DNA of 50,653 nt from Sphingobacteriales bacterium (GTDB lineage: Bacteria > Bacteroidota > Bacteroidia > Chitinophagales > CAIOSU01). The position numbers and the translations under genes are program-made. This document shows, in pieces, positions 32,641 to 39,974 of this stretch (the first letter of the stretch is position 1; each line of letters opens with the position of its first letter). The DNA lies in contig JAIXOI010000012.1 in the NCBI GenBank assembly GCA_027486795.1, positions 66,425 to 117,077 on the forward strand. The letters run 5' to 3'. The notes beneath the pieces were generated by a model. It saw only the letters and a list, made by a program, of their open reading frames with translations. It was not told the origin of the DNA and ran no database searches.

Positions 32641-32861
32641 TCATCCATTTCTTTATCGAGCTCTTCATCTGTAATATAGTCGCCTCTCTTATAATCTTCC
32701 CATCCTTCTTGAACTGACAAAGCCTCCGCCTTAGTCAGTTCATACGGCTCTTCCAAGCCTGTATTGATATCGAGCCAAACGATTACCTTCTTCAATAGCT
32801 CTTCACTATCAACTTCATCAATTCTGCGATGCAAAAACTCTTTTAGTTCTTCTCTGCTCAT
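32625..32861 (-). CDS. Antitoxin of the RelE/ParE module
   Basis: 78 residues, highly acidic (pattern E-LK-FLHRRIDEVDSEELL, ending DEELDKEMDEWQKG). The N-terminal helix pair may dimerise and the acidic C-terminus may wrap the toxin. It is not a recognised HTH family. The start is the ATG at 32861, 10 nt past the -7 element at 32872-32879; an upstream TTG at 32909 would be non-transcribed from it. It overlaps the toxin by 16 nt and is the first gene of antitoxin-toxin-MazG. Confidence 0.85.
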   Translation of the reverse strand: MSREELKEFLHRRIDEVDSEELLKKVIVWLDINTGLEEPYELTKAEALSVQEGWEDYKRGDYITDEELDKEMDEWQKG

Positions 32862-32871
32862 AAGCTTGTAA

Positions 32872-32879
32872 CAAATATA
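32872..32879 (-). promoter_or_regulatory. -7 promoter element TATATTTG of the toxin-antitoxin-MazG operon
   Basis: Exact TAnnTTTG on the minus strand, 10 nt before the ATG at 32861; the leader would be very short. Confidence 0.45.
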
Positions 32880-32974
32880 AAGGTTATTACTGTTCCAAAA
32901 AACATGCAATTAGGCACAAAACAATGAAAAGCGTTGCTAACCTGCCTCGTTAAAGATAACTTAGCATCACCAAA

Positions 32975-33607
32975 ATGAAACACGAAACCATAACTTTCAC
33001 CAAGCCCGTTACCTTTATCCAGGCTTTCCATCATCATTACGATTACTTAAAAGACCAACGGCGCTTTGAGGAAAGGAAAGAAATAGCCGCTTGGCAAAAA
33101 ACGTTTCAATCAACCAGCGGGTATGTTGAGGGTGGAGCGTTGTTTTTACCTGAAAGCATTTTGAATGTTGATAGCTTGAAACTAGCCACCCATATTACAT
33201 TGGAAGATGTCCAAAACCCAAGCCATTATCATTTCAAGCAGTCGCAGCCCAACCATTGCCTGAACCTACAAACAGGTTTAGTGGAATATGATAGTTTTAA
33301 ATTAAAGGACTTAGGCACCGAAAAAGTGGAGATTCAACTCCATTGGTCATTTATAGGCTACTTTGAACCTGAGCAATACAAAATAGCCGAATTGCAACCC
33401 GGCATGGTGCTTGAAATACGCCGAAACCGTGTGGTAAACCATAGCCTTACTGGCCGCAAAGAGCGCATCTATACCGAGGCTTTTACCATACTGCAAATAC
33501 TCGGCACTTTTACCCAAGCTACCTTGCTGAGTGCACCAACACCCATCATGGTTAAGGCCTTACCCCAACCCACCAAAGTGGTTGATTTGATGAAGCATTT
33601 GTATTGA
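32975..33607 (+). CDS. Protein of unknown function
   Basis: 210 residues; I do not recognise a family. It has no signal peptide or membrane segment. Its N-terminus is rich in His, Asp and Arg (FHHHYDYLKDQRRFEERKE), and the C-terminal half alternates strands and turns (VEIQLHWSFIGYF, GMVLEIRRNRVV). It stands between the toxin-antitoxin operon (minus) and the GHMP kinase operon (plus), with its own spacer on either side. The ORF has no strong competing frame and is codon-like its neighbours, so it is real; its function cannot be said. Confidence 0.6.
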   Translation: MKHETITFTKPVTFIQAFHHHYDYLKDQRRFEERKEIAAWQKTFQSTSGYVEGGALFLPESILNVDSLKLATHITLEDVQNPSHYHFKQSQPNHCLNLQTGLVEYDSFKLKDLGTEKVEIQLHWSFIGYFEPEQYKIAELQPGMVLEIRRNRVVNHSLTGRKERIYTEAFTILQILGTFTQATLLSAPTPIMVKALPQPTKVVDLMKHLY

Positions 33608-33685
33608 CCTGATACCATTTTCCGTTCAATGGAAATGCAAAAAAAGTAGCGGTAAATTTTATCGCCCTTTTCTTATCTTTCGGAT

Positions 33686-34687
33686 ATGATTACTGCACAT
33701 GCATATCCTCGCGCCGCACTTATTGGTAACCCCTCTGATGGGTACAACGGCAAAACCATTGCCTTTGTGTTTTCAAATTTTAAGGCCAGCGTTTGGCTGC
33801 AAGAAGCTAAACACATTGAGATAGTGCCCCATGAGCGCGACCTGAAAAAATTCGACAGCCTAAAAGACCTGCACCGAGAGATGAGCCAATATGGCTACTA
33901 TGGAGGGTTACGGATAATTAAAGCTGCCCTTAAACGATTTTACGAGCACATGCAAAAGCATGGGGCTACCCAGCGTGTTGAGAACTTTAAACTAAGCTAC
34001 GATAGCGATATACCGCACCGCCTTGGGCTGGCAGGCAGTAGTGCCATTATTACGGCTACCATGCGAGCCCTGATGCAATTTTATGAGGTGTTTATTCCGC
34101 CAGCCGAACTTGCAAACTTGGTACTATCGGTTGAGTTAGACGAACTGGGCATAGGTGCTGGCCTGCAAGACCGAGTGGCGCAAGCTTACGAACAACCGGT
34201 ATATATGGATTTTAGCCAAAAGCATTTTGAGAAGCAAGGTTATGGCAATTATATACCGTTTAGTAAAAACTTGCTTCCAAATTTGTTTATTGCATACCGC
34301 ACCAATATGTCGGAAGGCTCTGAAGTGGTGCACAATACCCTCAGGGAGCGCTACCGGCTGGGCGACCCGCAGGTGCTAGAGGCCATAGGCCAATGGGCAC
34401 AATATACCGATGACTTTTTTGAGGGGCTTGCCACCCAAAACCTGCCCTTGCTGAACCAATTGATAAACAACAATTTCGATTTGCGGCGCAAGGTTATGGG
34501 GGTGCACGCTGCAAACCTAGAGATGGTTGAAACAGCCCGAAATTGCGGCGCCAGTGCCAAATTCACCGGTTCGGGCGGGGCTATTATTGGCATTTACGAA
34601 AATGAAACTATGTTTGCGCTGCTTAAGGAGCAATTATCCAGTATTGGGGTAGATATTATTAAACCCACCATAGTGGGAAGTTATTAA
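33686..34687 (+). CDS. GHMP family sugar kinase, glucuronokinase-like
   Basis: 333 residues. The GHMP ATP-binding motif is HRLGLAGSSAIITA, and the C-terminal GHMP motif is GASAKFTGSGGAIIG. The N-terminal YPRAALIGNPSDGYNGKTIAF resembles plant glucuronokinase and related heptose or arabinose kinases more than homoserine or mevalonate kinases. It would phosphorylate a sugar or uronic acid at C1 with ATP. It is the first of four plus-strand genes (thioesterase at 34706, SGNH hydrolase at 35131, DinB at 36384) with short spacing. Confidence 0.85.
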   Translation: MITAHAYPRAALIGNPSDGYNGKTIAFVFSNFKASVWLQEAKHIEIVPHERDLKKFDSLKDLHREMSQYGYYGGLRIIKAALKRFYEHMQKHGATQRVENFKLSYDSDIPHRLGLAGSSAIITATMRALMQFYEVFIPPAELANLVLSVELDELGIGAGLQDRVAQAYEQPVYMDFSQKHFEKQGYGNYIPFSKNLLPNLFIAYRTNMSEGSEVVHNTLRERYRLGDPQVLEAIGQWAQYTDDFFEGLATQNLPLLNQLINNNFDLRRKVMGVHAANLEMVETARNCGASAKFTGSGGAIIGIYENETMFALLKEQLSSIGVDIIKPTIVGSY

Positions 34688-34705
34688 TAGCCGTAAATTT
34701 GAGCC

Positions 34706-35134
34706 ATGAGTATTTGGAAAATTAAAGCCACCCCCGAGCAGATAAACCAAGGTGCCCCAGGCAACATGATGGAGCACTTGGGTATGCTAATAACCGAAGT
34801 AGGCGAAAACTATTTGGTAGGTACTATGCCCGTAGATCACCGCACCATACAGCCCATGGGCCTGCTTCACGGTGGCGCATCGGTGGTACTGGCCGAAACA
34901 CTGGGCAGTATAGCCGGTAACCTAAGTTGCAATGCACCCGACGAGTATGTAGTTGGCTTGGAGATAAACGCCAACCATATAAAATCGGCACGCAACGGTT
35001 TGGTAACGGGCATTGCAAGGCCCATACACATAGGTGGCCGCACCCAGGTTTGGGAAATACGCATTACCAACGAGGCTCAAGAGCTGGTGTGCATTAGCCG
35101 CATTACCCTTGCGGTAATTCAAAAAAAGAAATGA
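34706..35134 (+). CDS. Hotdog-fold thioesterase (PaaI/MenI-like)
   Basis: 142 residues of the 4HBT / PaaI hotdog fold. The catalytic region HGGASVVLAETLGSIAG has the Glu typical of PaaI/MenI, before a long strand (EYVVGLEINANHIKSA). The group hydrolyses aromatic acyl-CoAs, including 1,4-dihydroxy-2-naphthoyl-CoA in menaquinone synthesis. The substrate cannot be fixed from the sequence. Starts 18 bp after the GHMP kinase and overlaps the next gene by 4 nt. Confidence 0.9.
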   Translation: MSIWKIKATPEQINQGAPGNMMEHLGMLITEVGENYLVGTMPVDHRTIQPMGLLHGGASVVLAETLGSIAGNLSCNAPDEYVVGLEINANHIKSARNGLVTGIARPIHIGGRTQVWEIRITNEAQELVCISRITLAVIQKKK

Positions 35135-36372
35135 GCGAAAGCAAGCAACCACCAACTAAAAGATGGATAATACTGCTTGTAAAGGCCGTGTTGCTATTTT
35201 TGTTTGGCGGGTTTTGCTACGACTATGTACCAGTGTTGCTCAATTCCAGCTCTTTTGCGGCAACGGTATTTATCTACTTTTTAATAGCATTGTTATTCAT
35301 TGCGTTTAGCTTCGCGCTAAAGCGCTTGGGGGTAGAAAACCACCGCGAAATGCTATTCAGTTCGTTAATACTTGTATGCTTGCTGTTAGGAACCGAAACC
35401 ATTTTACGGTTTGTAGTAAAAACACACCTCGACTATTGCGAAACCAGCGGTAACCCCTACCGAGCGCGCCTATTTGAGCAAAATATAGACACCAAAGAGG
35501 TGCCTTACGCCCCGTTTGATACCGTTTGGACATCCAAAACCGAATTCTCTCACTTCCGAATACCAAACGAACAAGGCATTTTTGAAAAGCAAATTCCTAC
35601 CAAAAGAGCTGGCGAAAAACGATTTCTCTGCCTCGGCGATTCGTTTACCGAAGGGGTAGGCACTACGTACGACTCCACCTGGGTAAAAGGTGTTGAACGG
35701 CTATTGAAAGCTGCCCGGCCACTGAGCGACATAACCTTTATAAACGCCGGACAAAGCGGTAACGACCCTTTTGCCGAATACACTTTACTGAAAACCAAAC
35801 TACTGGGCTACCAGCCCGATTGGGTGATAATGATGGTAAACAACTCCGACATAAACGAATTTATAGAGCGGGGCGGATTGGAGCGATATAAAAGCGATGG
35901 AACCATTGACTACCGAAAAGGTCCTTGGTGGTACCAAGCTTATAGATATAGCTACATTGTTAGGCATATTGCCCACGACGTCTTCCATCTTAAAGACTAT
36001 CTGATATCGGCCGAAGAGCATGACAAACTATTAAATGAAGCTTACACAGCTATTAGCTCCATTTGCCAAAAGATGGAAAAACTAGGTGACGAAAATGGAT
36101 TCAAATTTGTACTGGTGGTGCAGCCCATGCACTATGAAGTAGCAGCTAATGAATATGGATTCCCTAACTTTTCCTCGCTAAAAAACAGTACAACTTACGG
36201 CATTGATTTGATGCCCTATTTGGCAAACCGTATAACAAACCTTGAACACAATACTAGATACTATTGGCCTTTAGACGTGCACTACAATGCCCTGGGGTAC
36301 CAGCTGGTAGCCGATGGCGTACACCATTATTTAGACAGTATTTTACCTCCCGATTATCAGGTTTCCCAATAA
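35131..36372 (+). CDS. Membrane-anchored SGNH/GDSL hydrolase
   Basis: 413 residues. Three hydrophobic segments are in the N-terminal 95 residues (RWIILLVKAVLLFLFGGF, FIYFLIALLFIAFSFAL, LFSSLILVCLLLGTETIL), so it is anchored in the membrane. The GDS block is FLCLGDSFTEGVGTTY, block III has NAGQSGNDPF and MMVNNSDINEF, and the catalytic DxxH is DVHYNALGYQLVADGV. It is an esterase or acyl/acetyl transferase-like hydrolase working on exported lipids or polysaccharides. It overlaps the thioesterase stop codon by 4 nt (35131-35134) and precedes DinB by 11 bp. Confidence 0.88.
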   Translation: MSESKQPPTKRWIILLVKAVLLFLFGGFCYDYVPVLLNSSSFAATVFIYFLIALLFIAFSFALKRLGVENHREMLFSSLILVCLLLGTETILRFVVKTHLDYCETSGNPYRARLFEQNIDTKEVPYAPFDTVWTSKTEFSHFRIPNEQGIFEKQIPTKRAGEKRFLCLGDSFTEGVGTTYDSTWVKGVERLLKAARPLSDITFINAGQSGNDPFAEYTLLKTKLLGYQPDWVIMMVNNSDINEFIERGGLERYKSDGTIDYRKGPWWYQAYRYSYIVRHIAHDVFHLKDYLISAEEHDKLLNEAYTAISSICQKMEKLGDENGFKFVLVVQPMHYEVAANEYGFPNFSSLKNSTTYGIDLMPYLANRITNLEHNTRYYWPLDVHYNALGYQLVADGVHHYLDSILPPDYQVSQ

Positions 36373-36383
36373 AGAAAATTACT

Positions 36384-36896
36384 ATGCCGCGCCCAACACC
36401 ATCCGATTATGCCCCGTTCTATCAACCCTACATTAGCAAAGTAGATGGCGAAAGTTGGCATGCCGCATTGAACCAATACAGCCGTGCAAGCCTATCGTTT
36501 TGGCAAAACATACCCGAAGATAAGGGCAACTATGCCTATGCCCATGGTAAATGGACGATAAAGCAAGTACTAAACCACCTTTGCGATGCGGAGCGCATTT
36601 TTGCCTACCGAGCCCTGCGCATAGCTCGTGGCGATGAAACCCCTTTGCCTGGTTTTGATGAAAACGACTATGCCGAAGCCGCCCAAACAGACCACCGAAC
36701 GCTCAAAGAATTGGTACACGAGTTCCAATCCGTTCGAAGCGCAACGCTTTCGTTGTTCAATAGTTTCGGCGAAACGGAGCTATCTCGGTTTGGCAACGCT
36801 AATGGCGCCAAGGTTAGCGTAAACGCTATTGGGTTTATGATTATAGGTCATACCCTGCACCACGAAACGGTGGTGAAAGAACGGTATGCAGTTTAA
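36384..36896 (+). CDS. DinB family protein
   Basis: 170 residues from the ATG at 36384. The DinB metalloprotein fold has three His ligands, seen as LNHLCDAERIFAYRA and HTLHHETVVKERY. Its relatives act as metal-dependent transferases of small thiols, but no specific activity can be assigned. It starts 11 bp after the SGNH hydrolase stop. A longer frame back to 36264 overlaps the hydrolase and is not supported. Confidence 0.88.
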   Translation: MPRPTPSDYAPFYQPYISKVDGESWHAALNQYSRASLSFWQNIPEDKGNYAYAHGKWTIKQVLNHLCDAERIFAYRALRIARGDETPLPGFDENDYAEAAQTDHRTLKELVHEFQSVRSATLSLFNSFGETELSRFGNANGAKVSVNAIGFMIIGHTLHHETVVKERYAV

Positions 36897-37381
36897 AACC
36901 AATTAACACCAATAAAGCATTCACACTTTAAAATCGCAATCGTCACCCATTATTTGCAACCCCATAAACAGCCACTAGGCTGCATCTGTATTTGAATTCC
37001 CACCAATCCAAATACAGGACCTGCCTACTGACTATCAATTGAGTAACAACCCTAAGTTATAAACCAATTTTATATTTTACAAACTTTAAGATGCAAAATA
37101 GGGTTTTGTCGTGTACAACACATTCATTATCAGGGAATTAAAATTTTAAAATATTGCCTCGCGCTATACCCTTCAATAGAGGAACCAGACAAACGGCAAT
37201 GAAATGGCAATTGACCTTTGGAACCATAAAATAGCCATTAACTATTGGCTGCAAAACACCCAAAACCGCACCAATACTATATAAAAGTACACGACAAAAC
37301 TCTGGTTGGTCCATAGTCAATAGCCCATAGTCGATGGACAAATCAACCAATAACTAGTCAACTAATAACCAATCAACTATC
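36897..37381. repeat. 485-bp spacer with a MITE-like inverted repeat and degenerate repeats
   Basis: No gene is convincing here; a 70-codon frame on the minus strand matches nothing known. A 14-bp inverted repeat (37103-37116 and 37287-37300) surrounds about 170 bp and shares the CACGACAAAAC word with the 33-nt repeats near 11110. A 9-bp hairpin lies at 36986-37017. Degenerate words follow at 37308-37379: CCATAGTC at 37311 and 37325, AATCAAC at 37341 and 37371, and CTAGT/TAATA words. Confidence 0.55.
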
Positions 37382-39793
37382 TTAAAGGCCTTTGAGCGCT
37401 TCTCGCTGCCAGCTGTTCCAGGTTTGGCTGTTGTAGTAATCCTTAATCAGGGCTTGGTAGGCCGTTTGCCCGTTAAAGTGTTTAAGCAAACCCAACGCAG
37501 GGTTTGCCAAGCGGGTGTTAGGGTTTAGGCTGGCATCAAACAAATTAACTACTAAGGTTTTATCGAGGTAATTGAGGCGCCTGAGAACATCCATGGCGTT
37601 GGTGCGCGTGCGAAACTCGTAACTATTGCTAGTAAGCGCTACCAATTGCGGCAGGTACTTGTCGCGTTCGGTGGCAATGGCAATCTCTAGCCAAGCAATG
37701 CGGATGCTCTGGCCCATGCCCACTTCGCCTTTGGTGGCCTCTAAGTAACGCTTCGTGTTGGCCGGGAAATTGGTAGTCAACTTCACCAAGGCCGTTTCTA
37801 GCACCTTGTATGAAGAGTCGGTGAGGAACTGCTCATAGGCCGCCAAATATTTGGGGTGTATGGTGGCCACGTTTTCAATAGCTTTCAGGCGAACTTTGGC
37901 ATCCTTGTCGGCAAGTAAGGTCACATATACCTCATTATCCAGTTCCATATCGTTTATAAGCTGCTCTACCACCTCGGCGCGCACAGCCCAGAAAGGCTCT
38001 TTAGCATACAACTCCACCAGCTTATCGCGCTTTTTTGAAAGGGGTACCGAGCGCAATGATACCAAGGCATCGTAGCGGTCTATCATGTTTTTGGCACCCA
38101 GGGCTTGGGCTAGCAGCATTGGGGGCTCCTTAGAAAATTCGACGCTCTTCACTATCTCCGAGTTCGGGTCGAAGAGCACATAGGCTATTTTCTTGCTGCC
38201 TTCATTGGTAATGGTTACCGTGTGGCTGTGGTTCTCAATCCACTCCGTAACCGAGGCATAAGTGCCGTCGGTGTAGTGCACTTCAAACACTATCGGCATA
38301 CGGAAAAGGCCCACCACATCGTCCATGGCATGCACCTGCTTTACGGTGAATACCGTGGCACCAGCACTTGCTGGGCCAAAAGGTACTTCTAGGTAGCTCA
38401 CTTCATATTTCGGCTCCCCGCCCTTATGTATCCACTGGTCGAAAAACCAATCGAGATTAATACCCAACTTGTCGTTAAAGGCCGCCCATAGGTCAAAGGT
38501 GCTTACATTGCTATAGCCGTGCTTTTGCAGATAGTATTGCAGGGCCACATTAAACTGCTCCTTGCCCACAATGTAACGCATCATATCAATCACTAGCGAG
38601 CCTTTAGGGTAGTGGCGTGCACTGCCGGGGTTGCTGTGGCCTACCGGTAAGTTGTTGCTTTTAGCCGCGCTTAGGGTGCTCCAAAGTTCGGTTCGACAGT
38701 TCCAGCGGTAGTGGTCCTCACCAAAAATAGAGCGCTCAAAGTGTTTCTGATATTGGGTTGCAAAGCTCTCGTGCAACCAGTGGTTCTCTGGCGAGCGGGT
38801 GGTAATGTAGTCGCCAAACCATTGGTGGGTAAGCTCGTGTGCATTAGTACCGATGTAGTACCTATCCAAAAACGCACGCTTATCCACGTTATAAAAGTCG
38901 CCGAAGATAGTGGCCGAGGTATTTTCCATGGCGCCGTACATAAAGTCTTGCACCATTACTTGGCTATACTGCTGCCAAGGATATTTCACACCAAACTCTT
39001 GTTCAAAAAAGTCCATCATTTCGGCGGTGTATCGGTAGGTAGGCTCGGCACGGTCGGCATCTTCGGGGTAGTACCAATTGTTTATCACCACCCCACCCTT
39101 GCTCTTAACGGTTTGCACGGCATATTTGCCAATAGCAATCATTACCAAGTAAGCGCTGTGCGGCTTATCCATGGCATAATGCCAGGTTTTAGTATTGTCC
39201 TTATTCAACTTCTCCGCTACTAGGTTGCCGTTGCTCAGTACTTGGTAGTCCTTGTCAAAAGTCACTTTTACATCGGTCAGCATTTTGTCGCCCATATCGT
39301 CAAAAGTCGGGAACCAATGGCGGTTGTCTATGCCTTGGCCTTGTGTCCAAATCTGTTTACGGCTGAGGTTATTCGGGTCGTTCCAGCCGATGAAGTACAG
39401 GCCCTTGCGCGGGGCAGCTTTGTACTTAATAGCGAGGGTATGGGCTATGCCCCAAGTAAGCGGCTTATCGAAACGTATAGTGATGCCCTTGCTATCAACG
39501 GTGTACTTTACTTTGTTTTTATCGAGGGTAACCTCTAGCACCTCAATGCCAGGTGCATCCAAGAAGAGGGTATCTACCACTTTTCGCAAAGGGGTAAAGG
39601 TATGCACTACGGTGCCATTTACAACACCCTTGGTTGGCTCAAAACTCACATCAATGCTGGTCTTGGTAATGTCCACCACTCGCTCGCGAGCGTGGGCGCC
39701 TTCATCTTGTATATAGCAATCGGTAGTTTGGGCAATTATCGGGGTACCAAAAGCCAACATTGCAGCAAGGAACAGATAAAAAAAGCTTCTCAT
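37382..39793 (-). CDS. M1 family aminopeptidase with HEAT-like C-terminal
   Basis: 803 residues with a signal peptide (RSFFYLFLAAMLAFGTPIIA). The GAMENTSATIF motif binds the peptide N-terminus and the zinc site HELTHQWFGD plus HESFATQ has both His and the distant Glu. The C-terminal 250 residues are helical repeats similar to HEAT/ERAP1 domains (LRSVPLSKK, AIENVATIHPKYLAAYEQF). The enzyme trims N-terminal residues in the periplasm or outside. There is no T9SS tail. A promoter -7 element (39846-39853) precedes it. Confidence 0.95.
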   Translation of the reverse strand: MRSFFYLFLAAMLAFGTPIIAQTTDCYIQDEGAHARERVVDITKTSIDVSFEPTKGVVNGTVVHTFTPLRKVVDTLFLDAPGIEVLEVTLDKNKVKYTVDSKGITIRFDKPLTWGIAHTLAIKYKAAPRKGLYFIGWNDPNNLSRKQIWTQGQGIDNRHWFPTFDDMGDKMLTDVKVTFDKDYQVLSNGNLVAEKLNKDNTKTWHYAMDKPHSAYLVMIAIGKYAVQTVKSKGGVVINNWYYPEDADRAEPTYRYTAEMMDFFEQEFGVKYPWQQYSQVMVQDFMYGAMENTSATIFGDFYNVDKRAFLDRYYIGTNAHELTHQWFGDYITTRSPENHWLHESFATQYQKHFERSIFGEDHYRWNCRTELWSTLSAAKSNNLPVGHSNPGSARHYPKGSLVIDMMRYIVGKEQFNVALQYYLQKHGYSNVSTFDLWAAFNDKLGINLDWFFDQWIHKGGEPKYEVSYLEVPFGPASAGATVFTVKQVHAMDDVVGLFRMPIVFEVHYTDGTYASVTEWIENHSHTVTITNEGSKKIAYVLFDPNSEIVKSVEFSKEPPMLLAQALGAKNMIDRYDALVSLRSVPLSKKRDKLVELYAKEPFWAVRAEVVEQLINDMELDNEVYVTLLADKDAKVRLKAIENVATIHPKYLAAYEQFLTDSSYKVLETALVKLTTNFPANTKRYLEATKGEVGMGQSIRIAWLEIAIATERDKYLPQLVALTSNSYEFRTRTNAMDVLRRLNYLDKTLVVNLFDASLNPNTRLANPALGLLKHFNGQTAYQALIKDYYNSQTWNSWQREALKGL

Positions 39794-39845
39794 AAAGTAT
39801 CTACTAAACTTAGTTATGCACTAGCAATGCTGTATTATATAACCG

Positions 39846-39872
39846 CAAATGTAGCATATTTTGCACACTCAA
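39846..39872 (-). promoter_or_regulatory. Promoter of the M1 aminopeptidase: -7 TACATTTG
   Basis: Exact TAnnTTTG at 39846-39853 on the minus strand, with a TTG at 39870-39872. The spacing of 16 nt is a little shorter than in the consensus. It lies 52 nt before the ATG at 39793. Confidence 0.5.
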
Positions 39873-39918
39873 TTTAACATGTAAGTTTAGGTAACCAAAA
39901 TATTAGGATTTAAATTTT

Positions 39919-39926
39919 TAGTTTTG
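39919..39926 (+). promoter_or_regulatory. -7 promoter element TAGTTTTG of the PKD-repeat protein
   Basis: Exact TAnnTTTG match 48 nt before the ATG at 39975; divergent from the M1 promoter, 65 bp apart. No clear -33 element. Confidence 0.45.
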
Positions 39927-39974
39927 GGGCGTGCTTAATAATGGCAACAAGGCTCAAATACAAAACAAGGTGTT

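Noticed and set aside
37138-37350. 70-codon minus-strand frame in the spacer after DinB
   Set aside because: Hydrophobic and AT-biased, matches no family I know and overlaps the inverted-repeat and degenerate-repeat part of the spacer.
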